A DNA stretch of 64,000 bases, from the NCBI GenBank assembly GCA_027886185.1, contig WOAB01000583.1:248001-312000 (forward strand), written 5' to 3'. Positions 45,427 through 57,445 of the stretch are shown piece by piece. Numbering within the stretch: position 1 is the stretch's first letter; each line of letters starts with the position of its first letter. Made by a program: the position numbers and the translations under genes. Below the pieces are notes generated by a model. That model worked only from the letters and a program-made list of their open reading frames with translations. It was not told the DNA's origin and did no database searches. This DNA comes from Rheum nobile. Lineage: Eukaryota > Streptophyta > Magnoliopsida > Caryophyllales > Polygonaceae.

Positions 45427-46379
45427 TCCTATTAATTAATGGGTGATTTTGTTTGAATGGTATTTAAAATGACATTAATAATTTATGTGAATATGCAATA
45501 CCGGCCAGAGGCGGAGAGAGACCAATCATTCTTTAAAACAAATTGCACTTGTCTTCTACTTTCACTTAATGATTTAGGTTATGGTGAAACAGGGTGTTAC
45601 GGTAAAACGGATGTACTAATTTATTCCGTTGGATGATTGATAATCAACGTAAATGATTTAACTAATTTTGGATGCAAAAAAAGCAAATTTACATGAGTCA
45701 CATGGGATTACACCCAAATCACGAAATTCATGGGAGAGTTTATACGGTGTATCTCTCTTTCCATTTTAAAACAAATCTCTCCCTAAAACTTATTCCTCCA
45801 AGCCAATTTTTCAGATTGTGTACTCCCTTGAAGAATATCTTCAACCTCGTCTCCATAGTCTCCATTGAAGCTCGTCTCACCTTGAAGCAATTTTCTAGAC
45901 GAGGGTTATCTTATACAAATCAAAAGGCCTAGGTCTCCGTCGAAGTACTTTTTTCCAAGATATTGATATTTCGGTGCCCACTTCCCTCAATCTCTCTCTC
46001 CATAAACCCAAAAAAATATGGTCGTATATGAAGAGTCATGAAGATGAATTAGAAAACCATTATGGAAGCTTAAAAGTTTGAAGATAGGAGATAATCAAAG
46101 GCAAGTCGGTTTCCAAGTTAGTTCAAAATTTTAATTTGCTTTTAGTTAGGTTTAGGAAAAATAATGTATTGTTGTATATGTGATTTGGGGTTTTCTCTAT
46201 TGGATTCTAAATTAGCTTTCTGTTTTACGTATTAATTAATTTCTAATCTTGGCTATTCTTTCATCTTAGTTGTAGAATTGCTTACTAATCCAATTGAATT
46301 GGAAGAGAAAGGTGGCCAGCATCAAAGGCTTGTGAGACAATGCCATTCTTAACCGCCATGAACCGAAGCTTCAAAAAAA
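45427..46379. other. Unassigned spacer
   Basis: No gene recognised. The 86-codon frame at 45672-45932 has no motif. Confidence 0.4.
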
Positions 46380-46394
46380 GTCGACTAAGAGAAG

Positions 46395-46870
46395 ATATTC
46401 ATGATATTAGATGGGCTATTAACGATATTGGGTGGTGATATTCGTGTAATTAGGTGATGATATCCATGTAATTAGGTGGTGGTATTCATGTAACTGGGTA
46501 GTGATATTTATGTAATTGAGTGTGATATAAATTTAATCTAGTGTGATATTCACGTAACTAAGTGTGATATTCATAATATATTCGTATAATTGAGTATGAT
46601 ATTCATGTAGCTGAGTGTGTTATTCATGTAATTGAGTATGATATTCATGCATGTGGTGATATTCACGATTTAAGTGATAATATTCATGTGTTGAACAAAT
46701 TAAATATTCACATATTAAGTAGAGATATTCATACAAACATGAACGATATTCAATAAATAATGGAAGAAGCAATAAGAACAAATTCACAGATTTGTGAGTT
46801 TGTAGAGCATCGGGACACACTTAATCGATATTCATAAATAAATGATTGTTATTCATAAACAACTAACTGA
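46395..46870. repeat. Degenerate GATATTCATGTAATT(G/A)AGTG repeats
   Basis: About fifteen to twenty imperfect copies of a ~20-25-bp motif, core TGATATTCATGTAA, follow one another and fade out to the right as GATATTCATAAA. Confidence 0.75.
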
Positions 46871-49240
46871 TATTCATAAACGTTGTAAAACAGAGGGTTA
46901 AGAAGTTGGACGAGAGGAATTTGACCGAGATGACAATGGAGAAGATAATCAAAATTGAACAAAAAAATCATTAACTTAAATAGGCTAATTCTCTTTCATA
47001 GGATTGTTTTCTTTTTTTATTAATTTAACCACCTCCTTTATTTTAGGTAACTACTAATCTCCAATTTAAATTCAATATATAATCCCGCATATAACTTTAT
47101 AACAACTTTAGATCTAGTCATTGATATTCCTTTATCTGACGTTCTTTATTAATATTTTTATTTTATCACAAAACTCGTTTTATCTGAATCTACCTCTCCA
47201 CTTAATGTTCTACATCTTTTATGTAACAAGACTATCTGAAAATAAACTGGAAAAGGTAATTCAAAGTAATGATAAAAATATATTTGCCATTCACAAACGC
47301 TGTAAAAGGCCCACACTGATACACGGTTATTCTGGAGGCTGTATTTTTTTGGGTTTTTATATATAGTTGCGTGGTAAGAAATTTGCATCAACAAATTAAC
47401 TATATCACCTTATAATCCGTTTATCATACAAATGAATTTTCTTGTTGGAGGAATTTTTTAGAGTATGTGATTTTGTTTTGGTCGAAAGCATGTAAATTGT
47501 TGAAGGAAGAGCGAAAGAAAGAATTGATGACCTGACGAGGCCGTACGGGAGAGGCGAACAGGGAGCACCAAGACAAAATTGGACAAGTCCACATTTGCAG
47601 ACAAAGCTGCCAAACATTTTATTTTTACTCTCAATCGTTTCGGTTCACTACAAACCAGGGTTTCACTACTCTTTTCTTTTAATAAGTTGATTGTGAGGCG
47701 AAATTTAAGCTGTTTTTATAGTAATTTTTTTGCATCCTTTCATAATTCAAAACTTATCGAGTGTATATGATGTTGAATCGTAGTGTGTTAGACAGAAAAT
47801 GATGTTACTATTCTTTGAACAGCGAAAATAGTAAAGATTCAAGAGTAATAACAAGACAATTCCTTATAGATGAAACTCTATCAACCAACTAGTTGAAAAT
47901 AATAAAAAATCTCTACCTCTAGGTGTTACCCTAGTAGAATTTTAAACCGTATTGATAAGTTGTACAATCTTACAAGCCTTCTCTCCACCTATTCTCACAC
48001 AGATCCTAGGTTTCTAGACCTTGAATGTAATAAACTCACAATAAAACAAGAACACAACAAAGACCCTAAGCAAATACTCACAATACTAGTTTGTACATTG
48101 TTTTTGAATCTTCGATCTCAACTTGCAATAGCTCTTCAATATGCTTCGGTTGTAGTAGCTGAGATACATTTCCCTAAGATATGCTCATCTATTTATAGTG
48201 TTAGATAAGATCTCCTTACCAAATAACCAAATAACTATTAATCCACTATATAAGGTAACGGTGAAAGATTTTTTTCTAAACTAAACATTCCAGTTTGTAA
48301 AGCCATAATTTCCATACAAATAAAATACTAAGACACGCTAGCTAAGACTTCTTCCTTCAAGTAGATCTTCAAATATTATTTTCATATGTAGCAGTCTTCA
48401 CCTGATAACAGCTAAGCAATCCTGTTTTTTCGCATTGTTTCTTATTTGTTGTTTTCATGTATAATTATTTCATTGTATAAACTCAAAATGAACCATTATA
48501 GGACCAACTTTATCTCAAAATGTAGAAAAAACTTCAAGAAAAACAAAAATGGTCAATTACGATTCAAGCCTGAATCATACCATAATTAGACCGGACCAAT
48601 ACGGTATGATTTGATCGTCCATGGTCTAAGTGTTTAATATTTATGGTTCATCGGTCCGGTCCTCTACGTTAAGGTTTTTTTATTCTAGAAAGGAAAAATA
48701 GACATTGGTTATTTTGTATGCATTTCTTACATTTTCAATTCGTGTACATTTTATAAACCTATTATATACTCGGTATAGTATGTAGCATACAATGAATATT
48801 TTGAAACGATATTCAGTATTGTTTTCACTGCCAAAAATGGAACACATTAAATTCTATTTTATGGTAGTATGAAATGCAGAAGCATATAGATACCACAAAC
48901 TAATTAAATGGAAGTAAATGTCATGTTACAACAACTGGTAAAATGGCAGGTCAGTCAACTGACCCCAATTTATTGAAGGCTCAGAAGCAGGTGTGAATGA
49001 GTGGGGTTGGGTGGGTCCCACATCCTCCCATCATGTGATATTCACCAGGTTGTGGGGTGTGTGTCAGAGGCCAGTTTCTCAGGCCCATTAATTATGTGGG
49101 CCACTCAGTCAACCCCGCGAGCTCTTTTCTTCACAGGCTTTTCTTGGTACACGGGCCTGTTAATTGGGCCGAAAGTGGAAACAATGTTGGGATGCAAAGC
49201 CCACTATCTCCCCCATGTTTTATGCCTTCTTTTGGGCAGT
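46871..49240. other. Spacer, no gene recognised
   Basis: AT-rich with short motif-less frames. A 16-bp palindrome GGTCAGTCAACTGACC lies at about 48949-48964. GACCGGACC / GGTCCGGTCC at about 48590 and 48655 resembles a worn hAT-like MITE of the type at 8996-9433. Confidence 0.4.
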
Positions 49241-49249
49241 TACTATATA

Positions 49250-49690
49250 CACTACGTTTTTCGCTCATTCGCACTATAAATCTCTACGCAAGAATCCTGC
49301 GTATGTAAGATTTATGCGTAAAGAAGAAAATTTTTCTACGCAGGTATCTTGCGTATGTAAGATACTTGTATAGAGCTAAAATATGATTGTTGGAGATATG
49401 TGAGTTGAGTTTTTTTTTTTTGAAATTTGGCTCATATGTCAGTCAGATCCTGACGCAGAAAAATAAATATAATTTTTTTTTTAGACGCAACCAAGTGAAC
49501 AACATATTTTTTTAAATCTGCATTTGACTCTAGTAATAGACATTATCAAGTAATCAAGGTTATATGACAATAAATTTGTTTGTATCACGAGGTTTCAATA
49601 TACTTTTATTCATGTATATTTTTCCACCAATTTGTTTGATATTAACTGTTTGTTATTATTATTCTCGAAAAATCACATATAACTATGGTT
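49250..49690 (+). repeat. Left terminal inverted repeat of the fold-back element
   Basis: The outer ~130 bp contains repeated short inverted motifs (CTACGCA...TGCGTATG, for example CTACGCAGGTATCTTGCGTA), which would form hairpins and may be subterminal transposase sites. Confidence 0.75.
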
Positions 49691-52405
49691 ATATCTTATA
49701 GTTATATCCAATTTGATTATGTCTTATGGTTATATTCCATAGTTATATACTATGGCTATATCCTAGATTATATCATATAGTTATATACTATGATTATATT
49801 ATATAATTATATACTATGATTATACCTTATAGTTATATCCAATTTGGTTATATCTTATGATTATATCATATTGTTATATCCTATAATTATATATTATGAT
49901 TATATCTTATAGTTATATCCAATTTGGTTATATCCTATAGTTATATCCAATTTGGTTATATCCTTTAGTTATATCCAATTTGGTTATATATTTTGGTTAT
50001 ATCCTATAATTATATACTATGGTTATATCCTATAGTTATATCCCATTTGGTTATATCTTATGGTTATATCCTATAGTTATATACTATGGTTATATCCTTT
50101 AGTTATATACTATGGTTATATCCTATAGTTATATATTATGGTTATATCTTATAGTTATATCCGCCAATTTGGTTATATCTTATGGTTATATACTATGGTT
50201 ATATCTTATAGTTATATCCAATTTGGTTATATCCTATAATTATATATTATGATTATATCTTATAGTTATATCCAATTTGGTAATATCTTATGGTTATATC
50301 CTATAGCTATATACTATGGTTATATCCTTTAGTTATATACTATGGTTATATCCTATAGTTATATATTATGGTTATATCTTATAGTTATATCCAATTTGGT
50401 TATATCTTATGGTTATATCATATTGTTATATCATATAATTATATATTATGATTATATCTTATAGTTATATCCAATTTGGTTATATCCTATAGTTATATCC
50501 AATTTGGTTATATCCTTTAGTTATATCCAATTTGGTTATATATTTTGGTTATATCCTATAATTATATACTATGGTTATATCCTATAGTTATATCCCATTT
50601 GGTTATATCTTACGGTTATATCCTATAGTTATATACTATGGTTATATCCTTTAGTTATATATTATGGTTATATCCTATAGTTATATATTATGGTTATATC
50701 TTATAGTTATATCCAATTTGGTTATATCTTATGGTTATATACTATGGTTATATCTTATAGTTATATCCAATTTGGTTATATCCTATAATTATATATTATG
50801 ATTATATCTTATAGTTATATCCAATTTGGTAATATCTTATGGTTATATCCTATAGCTATATACTATGGTTATATCCGTTAGTTATATACTATGGTTATAT
50901 CCTATAGTTATATATTATGGTTATATCTTATAGTTATATCCAATTTGGTTATATTTTATGGTTATATACTATGGTTATATCTTATAGTTATATCCAATTT
51001 GGTTATATCATATCGTTATATCCTATAATTATATATTATGATTATATCTTATAGTTATATCCAATTTGGTTATATCTTATGGTTATATCCTATAGTTACA
51101 TACTATGGTTATATCATTTAGTTATATACTATGGTTATGTCCTAAAGTTATATATTATGGTGATATCGTATAGTTATATCCAATTTGGTTATATCTTATG
51201 GGTATATCCTATAGTTATATACTATGGTTATATCATATAGTTATATCCAATTTGGTTACATCATATCGTTAATTATATCCTATAGTTATATACTTTGGTT
51301 ATATCCTATATTATATTCTATAGTTATATACTATGGTTATATCATATAGTTATATACTATGATTATATCTTATAGTTATATATTATGGCTATATCATTAA
51401 TTATTTTTTATAGTTATATCCAATTTGGTTGTATTCTATAGTTATATACTATAGTTATATCATATATTATATCATATAGTTATATACTATGGTTATATCA
51501 TATAGTTATATATTATGATTATATAGTATAGTTATATCCAATTTGGTTATATCCTTATTAGACTTATCAAAAATCGACCCAACCCGAAAACCCGACCCGA
51601 CCCGAAAGGACCCGAACCCGACCTGAACGTCACTGGGTCAAGAAAGACCCGAACCCAAACCCGACCGACCCGACTCGACCTAAACGCAAATCCGATCTCG
51701 CGGGTCCTCTTTATTTTGTATATTTTATTTCATTTATATTAAATATTTTAATAAACTTTATTAAATAATAATATAATATTAATTATATTATTATAATTAT
51801 TTTTATAAAGTTAAAATCATAATAATAATCATAAAAAAAGGACATGTTCGACCCGCTGGGGTCAACCCGAACCCGACCCGCCTGACCCGAAAATTTTATC
51901 AACCCGATCGACCCGAACCCGATTTGACCCAAACCCGACATGACCCGAACCCGACCCGCCCGACCCAGTTGACAAGTCTAATCCTTATAGTTATATCCAA
52001 TTTGGTTATATCATAATAATCATATAGTTATATAACTATAAAATAGATGATATAACTATAGTATATAACTATAGAGTATAACCAAATTGGATATAACTAT
52101 AAGATATAATCATAGTATAAAACTATATGATACAACCATAGTATATAACTTATATATTATAATTATATCCAGTTTAGTTATATCATATAGTTATATAACT
52201 ATAAGATATATGATATAACCATAGTATATAACTATAGAATATAACCAAATTGGATATAATTATATGGTATAATCATAGTATATAACTATATAATATAATC
52301 ATAGTATATAACTATATGATATAATATAGGATATAACCATAGTATATAACTATGATATATAACCATAAGATATAACCAAATTGGATGTAACTCTAAGATA
52401 TAACC
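49685..52405. repeat. TTATATCC(AATTTGG) minisatellite, orientation inverts near 52010
   Basis: It is built of ~13-bp words (GGTTATATC, CTATAGTTATATCC, AATTTGGTTATATC). From 49685 to about 52005 AATTTGG is on plus; from about 52070 to 52400 the same word appears as CCAAATT, so the array is itself a large inverted repeat. A higher-order period of about 550 bp is seen: TCCTTTAGTTATATCCAATT with the rare TATATTTTGG variant at 49961 and 50513, and GGTAATATCTTATGG at 50279 and 50828. Confidence 0.85.
51559..51980. mobile_element. hAT-like MITE rich in ACCCGACCCG, nested in the minisatellite
   Basis: Flanked by a perfect 8-bp duplication ATCCTTAT (51551-51558 and 51981-51988). The ends TAGACTTATCAA and TTGACAAGTCTA are inverted. 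The arms are GACCCGAACCCG oligomers and the middle is AT-rich. No coding capacity. It inserted after the array formed. Confidence 0.85.
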
Positions 52406-52843
52406 ATAGTTATATGTGATTTTCGAGAATAATAATAACAAACAGTTAATATCAAACAAATTGGTGGAGAGATGTACATGAATAAAAGTATATTGAAACC
52501 TCATGATACAAACGAATTTATTGCCATGTAACCTTGATTACTTGATAACTTCTATTACTAGTGTCAAATACAGATTTAAAAAAATATGTTGCTAACTTGG
52601 TTGTGTCCAAAAAAATAAAAATTAAAAAAAAAATTATGCGTCAGGATCTGGCGTACGCCAGTAGGAGTCAAATTTCAAAAAAACCCAACTCTCATATCTC
52701 CAACAATCATATTTTAGCTCTACGCAAGTATCTTGCGTACGCAAAATACATGCGTAGGAAAATTTTCTCCTCTACGCAGAAATCTTGCATACGCAGGATT
52801 CCTGCGTAGAAATTTGTAGTGCGAATGAGCGATAAACGTAGTG
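52406..52843 (-). repeat. Right terminal inverted repeat of the fold-back element
   Basis: Reverse-complement partner of 49250-49690, ending in CGTAGTG before TATATA. Confidence 0.75.
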
Positions 52844-53165
52844 TATATAACGGCTTCGTTCTTTTGTCAAGTGTAACGTACATAAATGTTTTTATTGGTT
52901 TGTCACAAGATTGAATTGATAGTTTTCTATTGGATGACAAGAATAAACACCAGAAGGACCTTCCAAGATTATGTATTTTTGTCGGTTTCTTGTGCATTAC
53001 ATGTTTTACCATACGATTGCGGATCCATCATCACAAATGTACCTTAGATATAAAAAAAAAATCTTCACAAATGTACCTATGCACTTTATTATGTATTTAA
53101 ATTTACGTGATATCAAGACATCGAGTTATGCACTTTATTGTGTACTTCATGATTTGGTATCATAT

Positions 53166-53406
53166 TGTTGATCAGATGAAGATCATGGTTAAGCTTATAG
53201 AGAAATATCACTTAGATGAAAGAGAGAGAAAAGAAATTCTTACAAACTGAAATATAGCTTTGCAAGATGAGATTACACGCTTACAATACATATGTACTTA
53301 TAGGCTACTAGCTAGGAGGTGACATTACTAACAAACTTACTGACGTCAGCCTTTAACAACTCTAACAACATTCTAACAGTTTATTCTACTAACAAGATTA
53401 TCAACA
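53166..53406 (-). repeat. 3' LTR of a truncated Copia (241 bp)
   Basis: On minus it runs TGTTGATAATC...GATCAACA, a 7-bp terminal inverted repeat. It is preceded (minus) by a purine-rich tract CTTGAGGGATAG, and contains CCTATAAGTA as a possible TATA region. Confidence 0.65.
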
Positions 53407-53449
53407 AACGCTATCCCTCAAGTGAGGAGTTTTAAACAAATTGATAACT

Positions 53450-54545
53450 CCTAACTTGGACAAATTCTTCATGTATTGATCTTGATACATAACTTTGTGA
53501 AGATATCAGCCAATTGTTCTTTAGTTGGTATGTAACAAAGTATCACCTTTTGCTTAGTACTTTGTCCCTTCCTAGATGATAGTCTCCTTCTATATGTTTT
53601 GTTCTTTCATGGAGCAATGTACACAGTTGACTGATTGTCACTAAACAATTGCACATGTTTAACCTTTATTCCAAGATATGTCAACAACTTCAATAATCAA
53701 GTTATTTCACACTAGGTCATGGCCATTGCTATGTATTCTGACTCAGCAGATGACATGGCCACATAAAACTACTTTTTAGGCCTCTATGAAATCAGTGAAG
53801 TGCCCAATAAGATGCAAAAACTTGTCAAGGATTTCCTAGTCATAAGACAACTATGCCAATCTACATCACAAAAGGCTCTCAACCTCAATTCTCATTCCTA
53901 GCTAGTAATAAACCTTGACCTGGTGCATTATTTAGATATCTAAGCACATGTTTAGCAATTTTCCAATGATTATCATTGGGTGCATGAATTGATTCAATAC
54001 CTAAACAACATAACAAATATCTCTTGTAATGGTTAGGTAAATAAGTTTACCCACCGATCTTCTATAGGAGTTTGCACTCACAATTTCTCTGTCTCCTTCC
54101 AGTGACAGTTTATCTTTAGGATCAAAAGGTGTTACAGTTGGCTTTGCATTCAACATTCTAGTTTCTTCAAGAAGCTCTAGTGTATACTTTCTCTGGTTTA
54201 GGTGAAACCCTTGCTTGGTTCTATCCACCTCTATTCCGAGAAAATATTTCAATTCACCCAACTCTTTCATCTGAAAGTGTTTATGTAGACGTGTCTTGAG
54301 ACTGTTGATTTCTCGTTGATTATCTCCAGTGATGAGCATGTCATCTGCATACACAAGTAAGGTTGTGAATGACTCATTTGTTTGCTTTGTGAACAATGAG
54401 TTGTCTGCTTTTGATTGCTTGAAACAAGCATCTTTAACCACTTCAGAAAACCTTGCAAACCATTGTCTTGTAGAATGTTCATGTACGTACAAGTTAAGGT
54501 TCAAATTTACTCTTTTAAGAACTACATATTATTTTTCATATTGTG
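53450..54545 (-). pseudogene. Copia RT-RNase H fragment
   Basis: The minus-strand open frame 54001-54504 carries RT motifs FARFSEVVKDACFKQSKADN, LLVYADDMLITGDN and FQMKELGELKYFLGIEVDR, then the start of RNase H (SYRRSVGKLIYLTITR). Further RNase H sequence to about 53450 is full of stops (TKHIEGDYHLGRDKV is still visible near 53590). Gag, protease, integrase and the N-terminal RT are absent: the element is truncated at about 54545. Dead. Confidence 0.8.
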
Positions 54546-54813
54546 TACTATAAAATAAACTAGAGTTCATATTTATCATCTATGATTCATATTTAATAAC
54601 ATCAAGGTTCATATTAAGAAATAAAGATGTTTAAAGATCAATCCGTAATTAATTATAGTTAAAACTGTAACTATTTTGGACAAAGGATAAAAATAAAAAT
54701 ATGTGCTTAAAATTGTAATTATTAAATACTTATGTGTGTTTGGGTGATTAAAGTGGATAAGCAAAAAAAAAAAAACGCTACTCCTTGAGAGTTAAGAGTG
54801 TAGAACCTGTGAC

Positions 54814-54968
54814 TAGGGCTGAGCACGGGCCGGAACCCGACCCGAACCGAACCGAACCCGAAAAGTCCAAAACCCGAACGATCAAAAATCCAGGACCGAA
54901 GACCGAACCAAAGACATCGGTTCGGGTTCGATTCGAACTTCGGTTTTCTCGGCCCGTGCTCACCCCTA
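54814..54968. mobile_element. Small palindromic hAT-like MITE, 155 bp
   Basis: TAGGGCTGAGCACGGGCC on the left is matched by GGCCCGTGCTCACCCCTA on the right. The arms contain GAACCCGACCCGAACCG oligomers. The 8-bp flanks CCTGTGAC and CCCTTGAC match at 6 of 8 positions, consistent with an old hAT duplication. Confidence 0.65.
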
Positions 54969-54976
54969 CCCTTGAC

Positions 54977-55643
54977 ATTCCCATTATTCTCATATGCTCA
55001 CTTTCACTGTGCAAATTTTACTTACGTGTTCTGTTTGAGCCGCAAGACCTAAATTAATCCGCATTTAACCCCGTAAGAGGAATCTACATTTGACCGACAC
55101 CTTATCTAAATAAGAAAGAAAGAAGTATTAGTAGTCATCCTCACACAGTCACATTTGAAACTACGTTTTCAAGTCAATACGTACAACCACATCATCTATA
55201 CGTAGTACAATCCCTTCATAATTCATCTCCAAGATCAATAATTCCATCCTCGATCATAATGAGGACAAACTTACATTATTAACAAGCTAGTCCTGGGAAG
55301 ATATCAAATTCTCTGTTCAAAGAATATGATATGACATGCATTTAGTAGTAAGGACATCTAATCATGTACTAAAAACTAGTACCAACAAACAAAACAAGAC
55401 AAACTCAATGAACTTTCATAATTCCTTCACGAGCTACTCTGTCTCCATTGCAGAGTCACCAACTTACCAGGACCACGCAAAAACATTGCTACTTGTTAAA
55501 AGGAGCAGTAAACAGAACTAGAAAATTTCAAAAAAAAGGCATATAAATAAAAGTATATTATATTTAAATTAGGGTGCAGATTCTGTGAAATGACATTAGA
55601 ATGAGAAATAAAAATACATCATAGTCTTTGGATTTTCCCAAAG
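54977..55643. other. Spacer, no gene recognised
   Basis: No family motif in the short frames; nothing else stands out. Confidence 0.4.
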
Positions 55644-55779
55644 GCTAGGATTAGACCATCATGTAAGTAGTTATGTGTCATGTACATGACCACTTCGGTA
55701 GATAATTAATCGATCACTAGCCGGAGTTCCGGTGTTGATCGGTCAATTTTTTTTTTCATGGCCACTTTTTTACTTAAGA

Positions 55780-56895
55780 TGACATGTGCATACATTTTGA
55801 CTTGTGTGCATCTATATTGACCTATATGTGCATTAAAATTTTATAAGGCGTTGTCCGACCAATTTTTTTTTTCCAACCAATTTTTTTTTGGAGCCACTTT
55901 TTGCTTGCGCTGACATGTGCACCATTTTTGGCTTGTGTGTGCATCAATATTGACTTGTTTTTGCATTAAAATTTTACAAGGTGTTGTCCGGCCATTTTTT
56001 TCCAGCCCATTTTTTTTTCCTTAAAATGGGCATGTGCATACATTTTGGCTTGTATGTGCATCAATATTTACATGTATTAAAATTGTACAAAATGTGCATT
56101 GTTTTCTAGAGAAAATGTGCATGAGTTGTACATTGTATATATGTGCATAAGTTTTGGCATGTGCACACAAGCAAAAAGAAATGTGTTTCAAAGGGTATGC
56201 ACATACAAGCCAAAAACTCATGCACATTTCAAGCCAAGAAAACGATGCATACAAGTCAAAATCCATGCACATACAAGCCAAAACCTATGCACGTTCTAAA
56301 AAGTGTATAAGATTTTACATGTATGTACATAAGTTTCCCTTATAAAAAGTCACATATATAAATTATATAATCAAACCCTATGCACGCCTAGTTCAATTTA
56401 CATGCACATACAAGCAAAAAGACATGCACTTCAAAGGGTATGCACATACAAGCCAAAAAAAGACATGCACTTCAAAAGATATGCACATACAAGCCAAAAA
56501 AGACCCGCACTTTAAAAGATATGTATATACAAGCCAAAACTCATGCACATTTCAACCCAAGAAAACAACTAGGATGTAGATACACATACATGTCAAAATT
56601 TATGCACACAAGCCAAAACCTATGCACGTCATTATGTGAAATGCATAAGTTTTTGTATGTATGTGTATGAGTTTCACATACACAAAGTCGCACACATAGT
56701 TAAAACCCTATGCGGATTTTATAGAATTTAGATGCACATACATCAAAAAAGACATGCACTTCAAAAGATACGCACATACAAAACAAAATTCATGCACATT
56801 TCATTCCAAAAAAATAATGCACACAAGTAGAATTTGGATGCACATATAGGTCATAATCTATGCATACACAAGCCAAAACATATACACATGAAGAG
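55780..56895. repeat. TGCACATACAAGCC minisatellite, inverted between arms
   Basis: Up to about 56100 the motif is GGCTTGTATGTGCA on plus. From about 56160 onward (and again at 60985-61090 beyond the Copia) it is ATGCACATACAAGCCAAAA, often spaced by ACATGCACTTCAAA, period roughly 33-37 bp. Open frames on both strands (for example 56440-56670) are products of this repeat. Confidence 0.8.
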
Positions 56896-56899
56896 AAGT

Positions 56900-57146
56900 T
56901 GTTAAATGGTTGAATCAATCCAGAATCAACTCTGATGATAACAGGAGAACACAGAGAAGAGAAGAAACCAGAGAGATTTCTATTGATCAAAGGAGAGCTA
57001 TCCAAGAAGTCGAACCTTACTGTACATAACAGAAAGGCTATTTAAAGCTAAACTAACTCTAACAAACTCTAAACTAGAGTTAACACTAACTAAGGCTAAC
57101 TAATTAAAGTGCCACGTCAGTGACCAAATAACTCTATATTCCCATA
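56900..57146 (-). repeat. 3' LTR of the young Copia
   Basis: 247 bp, adjacent to the polypurine tract (minus GCTTGAGGGGGGTC, 57147-57160). Confidence 0.9.
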
Positions 57147-57154
57147 GACCCCCC

Positions 57155-57445
57155 TCAAGCTGGACTAGGGAGGACAAGGCCAAGCTTGCGAGCCAAGAAG
57201 AAATGCTGTTGGGAACCCAAGGCCTTAGTTAGAAGATCTGCCAATTGAAGTTGAGAACGAACATGGACAGTGGAGATGAAGCCAGCTTGAACCATATCAC
57301 GAACATAGTGGCAATCGATTCGCAAATGCTTCGTTTTCTCATGAAAAACAGGGTTGGCCGCCAATTGCTGAGCTGCAACATTATCACAGTGCAAGGGAAT
57401 AGGAAGTGGAATGGCAACACCCAGATCCTGCAGCAGACCTTCAAG
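57155..57445 (-). pseudogene. C-terminal RNase H end of the young Copia, after one stop
   Basis: In the same frame as the 1053-residue ORF, separated by a single TAG at 57446-57448 (in place of the usual Trp codon TGG). It continues LEGLLQDLGVAIPLP, HCDNVAAQQLAANPVFHEKT, KHLRIDCHYVRDMV and QLADLLTKALGSQQH, the normal end of a Copia RNase H, and stops 9 bp before the LTR. The stop removes the last 96 or so residues, including the HCDN catalytic Asp. Confidence 0.85.

Larger units (their letters stand above)
49250..52843. mobile_element. Fold-back DNA element with long TIRs and minisatellite core
   Basis: The left arm from CACTACGTTTTTCGCTCATT at 49250 to about 49690 is matched in reverse by about 52406-52843. 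The ~440-bp arms are imperfect, sharing CTACGCA hairpin motifs, the TCAGGATCTG region and ATTATTATTCTCGAAAAATC near their inner ends. TATATA flanks both sides (49244-49249 and 52844-52849). The ends CACTACG...CGTAGTG recall CACTA elements, but the 3-bp duplication expected for that group is not seen and the true duplication could be 2, 4 or 6 bp. There is no transposase; the core is the minisatellite described separately. Probably non-autonomous. Confidence 0.75.

Noticed and set aside
47405..47617. Minus frame with several cysteines as a small secreted protein
   Set aside because: No signal peptide at its start and no conserved spacing; not supported.
49685..52405. Possible CRISPR-like or satellite array
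   Set aside because: Units are continuous without unique spacers, so not CRISPR; treated as the core of a fold-back element.
49250..52843. Assignment of the fold-back element to the CACTA superfamily
   Set aside because: Ends start CACTA, but the flanks do not form a 3-bp duplication (ATA versus TAT) and the inverted arms are far longer than usual.
53152..53163. TTTGGTATCAT on plus as a primer-binding site
   Set aside because: It lies outside the LTR end in the wrong orientation for the minus-strand Copia fragment.
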